64,000 bases of DNA, taken from the NCBI RefSeq assembly GCF_000429025.1, contig NZ_AUBB01000031.1:62001-126000 (forward strand), written 5' to 3'. This document shows positions 53,282 through 60,555 of this stretch, one piece after another (position 1 is the first letter of the stretch; each line of letters opens with the position of its first letter). This DNA is from Actinospineispora spinosispora DSM 44797 (GTDB lineage: Bacteria > Actinomycetota > Actinomycetes > Mycobacteriales > Pseudonocardiaceae). The notes beneath the pieces are model-generated. The model ran no database searches and was not told the origin of the DNA. It was given only the letters and a program-made list of their open reading frames with translations. Position numbers and translations under genes: made by a program.

Positions 53282-54301
53282 ATGACGAGTTCAGCACCCA
53301 TGAACGGCCGGCGGCCCGGTCATCACCCGCCCCCGGCGGGCGCGCCGGTAGTGCGAGTCCTCGGCGCCGCGGCGATGCTGTGGCTGGCCGGTGCCTCGCT
53401 CACCCAGCCCTCCACCGACCAAGCCGGTCCTGCCGTGCAGGTGACACTGGCCGCAACCATGACAGCGGCGCCCGACGACGGAACCACCGACGACGACACC
53501 AGCACCGGGGTATCCGCCCCGGTGACGAACACGAACCCCGGCAGCGGCTCCAGTACGCCGTCCACCCCCAAGAAGCTGCCGGATGGGATCATCGACAAGG
53601 GGGACCACTACGTCTTCCGAGGTACCGGCGCGACCACACGCGGCGGTAGCACCAACAAGGAGCTGGGGCTCCAAGACGATTCCATGCGAGCCGCAGCATC
53701 AGGCCTTCCAGTCGGCCGAGGTGGCGGCCTGCAAAAGGGCGTGAGCCATGAAACGCACGAGTTCACCCCCAATCCCTCGACCTTCAGTGTGCCGAACCCC
53801 GGCCTCGTCCAGGGCCAGGAGATCGTGGACGACAACGGCAAGACGACCGGCGTCGTTGACGCTAACGGCAAGGTGGTACCCCCGAGCACCAACCCCGCGG
53901 TCAGTAGTCCCGCGCCGAATCCCGGCCTCACCGAGGGCCAAGAGATCGTGGACGACAACGGCAAGACGACGGGCGTCGTCGACGCCGGCGGCAAGGTGGT
54001 CCCGGTGGCCAACACTCCCACAAAGCCGGCCGCACTCGAGACCCCCCTCGAGCCGGCGGCGACCGACACCTCCGCACCAGAGACGACACGGCCTGCCGAC
54101 CCGGTGGCGACCGATATCACCCCATCGACCGGCACCACCCCCGCACCGCCAGAACAACCCACCGGCGGAGCGGCTTCCGATACTGCCATGACAGCCGCCC
54201 CCGCCGAGGGCTCTACCGCACTCGCGGCCCCCACACCTGCGGCGGCTCCCGCGGTCGAGGCTCCACCTCCGGCTGCAGCCGCGCCTCCGCCTGCCGGGTG
54301 A
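53282..54301 (+). CDS. Secreted repeat protein, VATxA-leader family, member 2
   Basis: A 339-residue protein with an N-terminal signal/anchor (VVRVLGAAAMLWLAGASL, residues about 23-41). The middle holds two near-identical 28-residue repeats beginning NPGLVQGQEIVDDNGKTTGV and NPGLTEGQEIVDDNGKTTGV, each closing with a GKVV turn and separated by a Pro/Ser linker. DDNGKTTGVVDANGK resembles a beta-hairpin unit. The C-terminus is Ala/Pro-rich. An in-frame ATG at 53264 would add six residues. It lies 56 bases after the previous gene and ends at a strong terminator. Confidence 0.65.
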   Translation: MTSSAPMNGRRPGHHPPPAGAPVVRVLGAAAMLWLAGASLTQPSTDQAGPAVQVTLAATMTAAPDDGTTDDDTSTGVSAPVTNTNPGSGSSTPSTPKKLPDGIIDKGDHYVFRGTGATTRGGSTNKELGLQDDSMRAAASGLPVGRGGGLQKGVSHETHEFTPNPSTFSVPNPGLVQGQEIVDDNGKTTGVVDANGKVVPPSTNPAVSSPAPNPGLTEGQEIVDDNGKTTGVVDAGGKVVPVANTPTKPAALETPLEPAATDTSAPETTRPADPVATDITPSTGTTPAPPEQPTGGAASDTAMTAAPAEGSTALAAPTPAAAPAVEAPPPAAAAPPPAG

Positions 54302-54316
54302 TAAGCGGTCGGCAGA

Positions 54317-54371
54317 ATCACCAGGGCCCGAGACCGGTTCCCGCCGGGGAACGGTCTCGGGCCCTGGTGAT
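54317..54371. terminator. Bidirectional terminator between convergent secreted-protein genes
   Basis: ATCACCAGGGCCCGAGACCG pairs with CGGTCTCGGGCCCTGGTGAT, a perfect 20-base stem with further pairing (TTCCC/GGGAA) around a small GC-rich loop. It serves the plus gene ending at 54301 and the minus gene ending at 54386. Confidence 0.9.
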
Positions 54372-54385
54372 CGCTGGGAGAGGCC

Positions 54386-54799
54386 TCAGCGGTTCGCGTC
54401 AAGCGCCATCAACGTATTGGGCGAAACGGGAGCGTAGGTCACCGGCATCTGGTGGGACGAATAACCGTCGTTGATCTGAGGAATCTGATTGTTGAGCTGC
54501 GCCAGGTCCTGGGCCGTCGGCTGCGGAGACATGGCGGACGTGGTGTTTTCGAATGGGGAAGCCAACGGGCCGGCCGCTTCAGTGCCCGGGGCGGCGTTCG
54601 GGTCCGGCAGATCGGTCGGCGACACAAGCGCGACCGTCGCCACCGGGTGGTGGGCGCCGGTGTCGGACGGTGTGGCCCCGACCGCCGTCGCTCCGGCCAG
54701 CCAGGCCAGCGCCGCCGCGCCCACCAGTCCCGCCATCGGCAGGCGGGCACGCGTCGAACCCGTGGAATCGTGCGTGTCATGCCGGAAGGGGAAAGCCAT
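54386..54799 (-). CDS. Small secreted protein, VATxA-leader family, member 3
   Basis: A 137-residue protein starting at ATG 54799, set by the GAGGTGA site before it. The leader LPMAGLVGAAALAWLAGATA, then HHPVATVALVSPTD, is the clearest match to the two plus-strand neighbours. The mature part has SPQPTAQDLAQLNNQIPQIN and NTLMALDANR. It is downstream of a small membrane-protein gene whose stop lies inside its ribosome-binding region. Function unknown. Confidence 0.6.
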   Translation of the reverse strand: MAFPFRHDTHDSTGSTRARLPMAGLVGAAALAWLAGATAVGATPSDTGAHHPVATVALVSPTDLPDPNAAPGTEAAGPLASPFENTTSAMSPQPTAQDLAQLNNQIPQINDGYSSHQMPVTYAPVSPNTLMALDANR

Positions 54800-54804
54800 T
54801 ACGG

Positions 54805-55038
54805 TCACCTCGTCTGCTCGTTCGTTGATTGGTCGGTCGGCTGCGCGGGTCGTGCTGTGCTGTCCGGGGGCGGTAGGACGGTCAGGATCAGCGCGGTGAT
54901 CACTAGCACCGCGATCAGACCGATCGCGATCTTGTACCGCAGCGCACCGAACGGGAAGTAGTTTCGGCGGCCTCGGCGCTTCGAGCGCCTCGGCGAGCGC
55001 CGCCGCCGGGTTCGTCGGTCCGTTCGCGTTCGGCTCAC
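54805..55038 (-). CDS. Small basic single-TM protein
   Basis: A 77-residue protein: a strongly basic N-terminus (RRTRRRRSPRRSKRRGRR), one membrane helix (YKIAIGLIAVLVITALILTV) and a short Pro/Thr/Gln-rich tail. It should be anchored with the basic end inside. It lies eight bases after the next upstream gene and five bases before the following one, so the three minus-strand genes 55856-54386 form an operon. Confidence 0.65.
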   Translation of the reverse strand: MSRTRTDRRTRRRRSPRRSKRRGRRNYFPFGALRYKIAIGLIAVLVITALILTVLPPPDSTARPAQPTDQSTNEQTR

Positions 55039-55046
55039 CGCACTGG

Positions 55047-55856
55047 TCAGCTGTCGTCGGACTTGTGCTTCAGCGCGTCGCGGATCGTGTCGGCGGCATC
55101 AGCGATCGTGGCGGCCGCCTCAGTGAACTTCTCGCCGAGATCGTGCATGGCGGAAGTCGCACCGGCCGCCGCATCGCCGCTGGTCTGGGCGGACGCACCG
55201 GCAGCGTCGGTGGGGCTCGGCGGACCGGGTGGGCTAGGTGCCTCGGGAGTGGCGGGCGCTTCAGGGGCGGCCGGTTCCTGTTCCGGCGCCGCACCCCCGG
55301 CCCCACCCGAACTCTGGCTCACGTTCTGCGCCGCGGCGCCCGCTTTCGCGGTGGCGTCGGCGGCGCCCGCCAAGGCCTCGGCGGCCTTCGCACCGCCGCT
55401 GGGGTCCCCTTCGTCGGTCGGGGCTCCACCGCTGGTCATGTGGTCGGCCTTGAACATGTCGGCGACACCGAACAGCTTGGCCAGCCCGGCGAGGAACCCA
55501 CCGCCCTCGCCGTCCGACCCGTGCGCGCTGGTCACGACGTCTCCACTCGCGCCATTGCCCGTGGCGTTGTTCGCGTGCGCAGTGCAGAACGCGAGACAGT
55601 TGGCGTCGGCCTGGGCGCCACTGTCGCCGTCCGCACCGCTGTCGCCGCTGTCGCCCTCGCTGGAGAGCAGCGGATGACTGAACGCCATCGGCGCCACCGC
55701 CGAGGTGGGCTGCGCAGACGCCTGGAAAGCCGGGCTCAGCACCGCCCCGCCCAACAGCGCCAGCGTGGCGCCCGCGGTGACCCAGGCCCGTGGCCTGCCT
55801 GGTTCGGTTCGGCCTCGGGTGGCGGCCGTGGTGCGATCTGTCCGGGTGAGCATCAT
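55047..55856 (-). CDS. Secreted Gly/Ala/Pro-rich protein
   Basis: A 269-residue protein with a signal peptide (WVTAGATLALLGGAVLSPAF, cleavage near ASA). The mature part has an Asp/Gly/Ser-rich repeat (GDSGDSGADGDSGAQAD), one CLAFC cysteine pair, a segment FLAGLAKLFGVADMFKADHM that could be an amphipathic helix, a Pro/Glu-rich middle and a C-terminal helix TEAAATIADAADTIRDALKH. ATG 55856 or 55853 is preceded by GAAGG. It is first in its operon and divergent from the MacB-like gene. Function unknown. Confidence 0.65.
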   Translation of the reverse strand: MMLTRTDRTTAATRGRTEPGRPRAWVTAGATLALLGGAVLSPAFQASAQPTSAVAPMAFSHPLLSSEGDSGDSGADGDSGAQADANCLAFCTAHANNATGNGASGDVVTSAHGSDGEGGGFLAGLAKLFGVADMFKADHMTSGGAPTDEGDPSGGAKAAEALAGAADATAKAGAAAQNVSQSSGGAGGAAPEQEPAAPEAPATPEAPSPPGPPSPTDAAGASAQTSGDAAAGATSAMHDLGEKFTEAAATIADAADTIRDALKHKSDDS

Positions 55857-56168
55857 GGTCAGCAACCTTCGACACAGTGAACCGACGAGAACGGGGAACC
55901 GCGTCACGTGCCCGTGCATCCGGGCACGTGACGCAGCGGCGGAGGGGGTGTCTCCTGGGGCGTCGTGGCACCCGGGAACACACCTCGGCCGAGAAGTCCA
56001 GGCTCACCGCGCGTGGCCAGCGATAAACCTCTGCATTTCCTGAACCGATTGTTTCAGTTTTTCACCGAAACATCCGGATGGAACCAGTCTAACTATCGGC
56101 CAGAATAACGATCCTTCGCCTCGCGCGCTACTCCCACTCGCCTGATGAAGCATCACCCACTCGTGCAA

Positions 56169-56219
56169 TAGTCTAGAGTGAACTCGGACTCCGTGTTTTA
56201 TGGTCTAGAGTCCGGAGTC
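56169..56219. promoter_or_regulatory. Direct and inverted repeats upstream of the MacB-like gene
   Basis: In the 514-base divergent spacer 55857-56370, TAGTCTAGAGT (56169-56179) and TGGTCTAGAGT (56201-56211) are direct repeats 32 bases apart, three helical turns. Interleaved, GACTCCG (56187-56193) and CGGAGTC (56213-56219) form an inverted repeat. This looks like an operator about 150 bases upstream of the permease start. The rest of the spacer is AT-rich in places and shows nothing else. Confidence 0.5.
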
Positions 56220-56370
56220 AGTCAAGAATGATCGGAAATGATCAAGGCGGGGCGCGATCGAGCACTTCGACTGTTTACCGTCGTCATGAAGATGGCTCCC
56301 CGTCGGTAGACGCCAGACCAAATTCTTCTCAAACGAAGCATCTGGTCACTCAGGTCACAGGAATTCGTCG

Positions 56371-58332
56371 ATGACAACTATGGATGTGGACGACACCGAA
56401 TCGACCGCGACCGACGACGGTGTACGGCTGTGCGCGCTGCCCGGCTGTGACACCCCCCTGCCGCCTTCAGCCGATGAGACGAAGCGGTACTGCTGTCCGG
56501 CGCATCGCAAGTCCGCCCGCAGGCATCGACGCGGCACGTCAGCCCCGGCCCACACCCGGGTGGCGAACGAGACCGACCATGGCGCTCCCCCCGAACCGCT
56601 CCATGACCATCAGCGCACCCATGGCTGGGACGGCGAATCGGATGATCAACCGACCCTGCCGGGGATCCCGGTGGTCCCGCCGCCGAGGCCCGAGGTCGAT
56701 CCCACCGCGACCTGGATCACTCAGCCGATGGCCGCGGTCGGGGACCTCTCGACGAACGGCGCCGCGGCGAAGGAGTCCCCGTCGTGGTGGCCCGCGTTTG
56801 CGCCGCGCCGGGGACTGCGCACCCTGTGGTCGCGCACCACTGATCCATACGCCAGTGCCTGGACCAAGCGCCGGGCGCGGCGGGAGGCTGAGCGGCTCGC
56901 CGAGGCGGCGAGTGCGGCGGCGAGTGCCGCCGAGGCGGCGGCGATCGAGGCGGATGCGGCCGCGATGCTGGCCAGGCGGCCGCTGGTCGGTGAAGAGCCG
57001 CCGCCGGGCAGGACCCGCCGCCGGAGCGCGGGTGCGCGGGTGCGCTCGGTGGGGATCGCACCGAACCTGGTGTCCTCGACGGCATGGGCGGGCCAGACCG
57101 GCGAAGCGCTGGTGGCCGCGGTGCACAGCCTGAAGAACAACCGGCTGCGGTCGTTCCTGACCACGGTCGGGATCATCGCCGGTGTGGCGAGCGTTATCCT
57201 GCTGGTCGCGATGGGCGACGGCATGACACTCCAGTACCAGAACCAGGCCGACAAGCTCGCCAACCAGATCAACATCAGTCCGGCGCGCAGTACCGTCCCC
57301 AGCGGTGGGTCACCGAGGAACCTGACCGATGCCGACGTCGACGCGCTGCACAACAAGTCCCGCGCCCCGCACGTCACCGACGTCTCCCCGGTCATCGCCA
57401 GCAATATCGCGGTCACCGCCGGCCAGGCGAAGAACCGGGCCAACCTGGTCGGCGTTCAGCAGAACTATCTGCGCCTGATGGATCGGCACATCGTCGCCGG
57501 ACGCTGGTTCACCGAGTCGCAGATCACCGGCAGCGACCGGGGCGCGGTACTCGGACCACAGGCGGTCGCCCTGCTCTACGGCCCGAAAGCCGATCCGCAC
57601 AAACTCATCGGAAAACCGATCCGGCTGTCCCACAGTACGTTCACCATCATCGGTGTCATCGACTCGAACGGGCAGGCCGACAATCTGGTCGCGGTCCCGT
57701 TCGGCGCCGCCCGGTCCTATCTCACCGGAAACGACGGCGGCCGGGTCGACTCCATCGTGGTCAAGTCGACCAGCCTCGCCACACTGCCCAGGGCGATGAC
57801 CGAGATCGCGACCGTCCTGGACGAACAGCACTTCATCCATTCCGTCGCGGACCGCGACTTCAACATCAACAACTACACCGAGTCCATCCGAAAGAGCCAG
57901 AACTTCGTCCACTACCTGAGCATCTTCATCGTCGCCATCGCGGCGATCTCGTTGTTCGTCGGTGGCGTCGGCGTCGCGAACATCATGCTCGTCTCGGTCA
58001 CCGAGCGGACCAGGGAGATCGGCATCCGCAAGGCCGTCGGAGCCAAGACGAGCGCGATCCTGCGCCAGTTCCTCTCCGAGTCGGTCATGCTCACCGCGCT
58101 GGGCGGGCTGGTCGGTGTCGCTCTCGGCATCGGTTCCACGAAGCTGGCCGAGGTCGTGCTGCCGCACTACGGAGCGGGCGTCCCGAACAGTGACGTCCCG
58201 CTGCCGATCCTGACTGCCCAGCCGGTCCTCGTCGCGTTCGGGCTGAGCCTGCTCATCGGGCTCGCCGCCGGTGGCTATCCGGCGCACCGGGCCGCCCGGA
58301 TGCCCCCGATCGAGGCCCTGCGCTTCGAATGA
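56371..58332 (+). CDS. MacB-like ABC permease with N-terminal zinc-ribbon motif
   Basis: A 653-residue protein. Residues 21-45 hold CALPGC and, 14 residues later, a C-x3-H (C21, C26, C41/C42, H45), a likely zinc ribbon. About 150 disordered and Ala-rich residues follow. The MacB permease proper starts with AVHSLKNNRLRSFLTTVGII (first TM), continues with the extracytoplasmic core domain (INISPARSTVPSG; ILAGRW-type VAGRWFTESQITGSD) and ends with the FtsX domain (VGGVGVANIMLVSVTERTRE, GIRKAVGAKTSAILRQF). No ATPase domain or adjacent ATPase gene is present, so it needs one from elsewhere. The adaptor at 50476 is the likely partner. Confidence 0.87.
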   Translation: MTTMDVDDTESTATDDGVRLCALPGCDTPLPPSADETKRYCCPAHRKSARRHRRGTSAPAHTRVANETDHGAPPEPLHDHQRTHGWDGESDDQPTLPGIPVVPPPRPEVDPTATWITQPMAAVGDLSTNGAAAKESPSWWPAFAPRRGLRTLWSRTTDPYASAWTKRRARREAERLAEAASAAASAAEAAAIEADAAAMLARRPLVGEEPPPGRTRRRSAGARVRSVGIAPNLVSSTAWAGQTGEALVAAVHSLKNNRLRSFLTTVGIIAGVASVILLVAMGDGMTLQYQNQADKLANQINISPARSTVPSGGSPRNLTDADVDALHNKSRAPHVTDVSPVIASNIAVTAGQAKNRANLVGVQQNYLRLMDRHIVAGRWFTESQITGSDRGAVLGPQAVALLYGPKADPHKLIGKPIRLSHSTFTIIGVIDSNGQADNLVAVPFGAARSYLTGNDGGRVDSIVVKSTSLATLPRAMTEIATVLDEQHFIHSVADRDFNINNYTESIRKSQNFVHYLSIFIVAIAAISLFVGGVGVANIMLVSVTERTREIGIRKAVGAKTSAILRQFLSESVMLTALGGLVGVALGIGSTKLAEVVLPHYGAGVPNSDVPLPILTAQPVLVAFGLSLLIGLAAGGYPAHRAARMPPIEALRFE

Positions 58333-58395
58333 TGCCGTTTGTTGTCGCCGGCCGGCGGTCGGGTACGCGGGCTGCGCCCGACAGCCCTCAAGCCA

Positions 58396-58456
58396 TGATC
58401 ACCACGATCTTGTAGCTGTTTTCAGGCGAAAAACAGCTACCAGACCGTGGTGATCA
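58396..58456. terminator. Large two-part hairpin after the MacB-like gene
   Basis: TGATCACCACG pairs with CGTGGTGATCA at the outside, and GTAGCTGTTTT with AAAACAGCTAC inside, separated by a small bulge on each side. It lies 64 bases after the stop. It may be a terminator or the trace of a palindromic mobile sequence. The remainder of 58333-58720 holds no gene that I can support. Confidence 0.7.
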
Positions 58457-58657
58457 AGAAAACCGGTATGCGTGCTTCACTTGTGACTGGTGGGGCTGGC
58501 TTGAGAAGTCTCCGGGCGCAGCCCGCGCGCCCGACCGCCAGCCGACGAACGCACCCGCGCCAAACCCCACTCTCCCCGGTCCAGACCGCAGTGGACAGAA
58601 CCACCACCAAAACCGCAGGTCAACAACATGATCGAACTAAGGTAAGTCGCATTGACG

Positions 58658-58696
58658 TGCACGTAGCGCGGTGTGGACGTGAGGTGCGCGGTGTCA
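58658..58696. repeat. Half-copy of the palindromic element, right end of MacA/MacB unit
   Basis: Matches the right half of the 72-base element (GTGCAC centre, GCGCGGTGT, then GAGGTGCGCGGTGTC). It is inverted relative to the half-copy at 50435-50474. The two centres are GTGTACGT and GTGCACGT. Confidence 0.75.
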
Positions 58697-58720
58697 CCCA
58701 CCAGCGTCCTGGCCACCAAC

Positions 58721-59728
58721 TCAGCTGCGGCTGGTGACGAAGCCTTCGCGGATCAGCCAGTTGCGCGCCACCCGCGACCAGTCGGTGCCGTGGACGTCGG
58801 ATTCGGCGTTCAGGTCGACCATCACCTCGTTGGTGAGCCGGTCCATCACCGGTTTGAGTACGTCAGCGATCTGTGGGTAGCGTGCCAGTACGTCGGAGCG
58901 GATGGACACCGCCGCTTTGTACTGCGGGAAGAAGTGCTGATCGTCGGCGAGCAGGGTCAGGTGCAGCGCCTCGATCCGGCCGTCGGTTGCGAACACGACA
59001 CCGAACTGGCACGGGTTACCGGATGCGGTGGACTGGTAGATCGTCCCGGTGCCCATCACGTGCAGGTTCGCCGGCGGGAAGCGCATCCCGTAGCGGGCGG
59101 CCATCCCGGGCAGTCCGTCGCTGCGGCTGCTGAACTCGGTCTCCGAGCACACGGTGGCCTGCTGGGGATTCGCCTTGGTGAAGGCGGCCAGGTCAGACAG
59201 CGCGCGCAGGCCGTAGCGGGCGGCCGCCGAGGGGCCCATCGCGATGGCATAGGTGTTGCTCGCCCGCGCCATGTCCACCCAAGCGATGCCGTGCGCGACG
59301 TCCGCGCCTGCCACCGCCCGGAACATCTCGCCGGAGTCCGACAGTGGCTCGGTGTGGCGGTTGTAGTTGATCCACGAGGTGCCGGTGTACTCGGGATACA
59401 GGTCGATCTGGCCGGTCTGCAGCGCCGTGCGGGCGCTGTTGGAACCCTGGATGTTGGTCAGGTCGTGCACCTTCATCCCTGCGGCCTGGAGTGCGTAGAT
59501 GAACAGGTATCCGACGTTGATGCTGTCGCTGAAGTCCTTGGAGCCGACGGTGATCGGCACGTCGGTCAGCTCGGGGACCGGCCGGATCGAACCGGGCCCC
59601 ACCTCGGTGGGGACCGAGTTCCCCGAGCTCAGCCCGCAGCCCGCGATCAGCGGGCCGAGCAGCGCCGCGACCGCCAGCACCGCTGCCACCCCGCCCCGGA
59701 GCCCACGCATATTAACCACCGCGTTCAC
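58721..59728 (-). CDS. Osmoprotectant ABC transporter substrate-binding lipoprotein (OpuCC/ProX-like)
   Basis: A 335-residue quaternary-ammonium-type binding protein with lipobox IAGC. It has ITVGSKDFSDSINVGYLFIY, matching the family's VGSKxFTE start, LQTGQIDLYPEYTGTSW as the middle motif, and CQFGVVFATDGRIEAL near the end. Known family ligands are glycine betaine, choline and carnitine. GTG 59728 overlaps the permease gene stop as GTGA. The long open frame upstream of this start lies over the permease gene and is not coding. Confidence 0.92.
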   Translation of the reverse strand: MNAVVNMRGLRGGVAAVLAVAALLGPLIAGCGLSSGNSVPTEVGPGSIRPVPELTDVPITVGSKDFSDSINVGYLFIYALQAAGMKVHDLTNIQGSNSARTALQTGQIDLYPEYTGTSWINYNRHTEPLSDSGEMFRAVAGADVAHGIAWVDMARASNTYAIAMGPSAAARYGLRALSDLAAFTKANPQQATVCSETEFSSRSDGLPGMAARYGMRFPPANLHVMGTGTIYQSTASGNPCQFGVVFATDGRIEALHLTLLADDQHFFPQYKAAVSIRSDVLARYPQIADVLKPVMDRLTNEVMVDLNAESDVHGTDWSRVARNWLIREGFVTSRS

Positions 59729-60555
59729 CGCAGGCCCCTCGGGCCGATCCAGCGCTCGGCCACTCCGCCGAGCCAGTCGATGAGCAGTGCCAGTGCCATG
59801 GCCATCAGCGCGCCGATCACCAGCACCGGGGTACGACTGAGCTTGTAGCCCGCGTCGATCATCTCGCCGAGTCCCCCGCCGCCGACGAAGGTCGCCAGGG
59901 TGGCGGTGCCCACCGCAAGCACCAGCGAGGTGCGCAGGCCGGCGAGGATGAACGGGAGCGCGAGCGGGAGCTCCACGGTGCCCAGCACCAGCGCACCGGA
60001 CATCCCGATACCCCGCCCGGCCTCGCGCAGCGCGGGGTCGACGCTCTGGATACCCAGGATGGTGTTGCTCAGTACCGGCAGCAGCGCATACAGCGTGATG
60101 GGCAACACCGCGATCCAGAAATTGGCCCAACCGGACTGGTAAACCGCCAGGTAGAACAGCACGAGGACGCCGATCGAGGGCGCCGCCTGGCCGATGTTGG
60201 CGACGGCGAGGAACAGCGGCGCGACCGGCCGTCCCCAGCGCCGGGTCAGTGCGGTACCGAGCGGCACCGCGATGACGACGACCAGCACGGTGATCACCAG
60301 GGACAGCTGGACATGCTGCAGCACGAGTCGGCCGATGGCCGGGAAGTTCACCGTCCGCTGCTCGATCTCGTCGAACCGACCGACCGCGACCCAGCCGGCG
60401 ACACCCACTATCAGCAGGGCCACGACCAGCGGCTGAAACCACAGCCGGATGGACTCAGCCCGACGACTGCCCGCGTCGGCGGCCGGCCACGGCCCGGGCC
60501 CCTGAGCCGGCTCGGCCTCCGAGCCAGGCGGTTCCGCCGAAATCGCTGAGGTCAC
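59725..60555 (-). CDS. Osmoprotectant ABC transporter permease (OpuCB/OpuCD-like)
   Basis: A 276-residue permease with a 35-residue polar N-terminus and about six hydrophobic segments. It shows VANIGQAAPSIGVLVLF, LPVLSNTILGIQSVDPALRE and the ATPase-docking EAGRGIGMSGALVLGTVELP. The second permease of the system is at 61715. It overlaps neighbouring genes by four bases on both sides. Confidence 0.93.
   Translation of the reverse strand: MTSAISAEPPGSEAEPAQGPGPWPAADAGSRRAESIRLWFQPLVVALLIVGVAGWVAVGRFDEIEQRTVNFPAIGRLVLQHVQLSLVITVLVVVIAVPLGTALTRRWGRPVAPLFLAVANIGQAAPSIGVLVLFYLAVYQSGWANFWIAVLPITLYALLPVLSNTILGIQSVDPALREAGRGIGMSGALVLGTVELPLALPFILAGLRTSLVLAVGTATLATFVGGGGLGEMIDAGYKLSRTPVLVIGALMAMALALLIDWLGGVAERWIGPRGLR

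Noticed and set aside
58447-58737. Open frames on both strands after the MacB-like gene
   Set aside because: They run through the hairpin and half-element, are Arg/Ser/Thr-rich and have no start signal.
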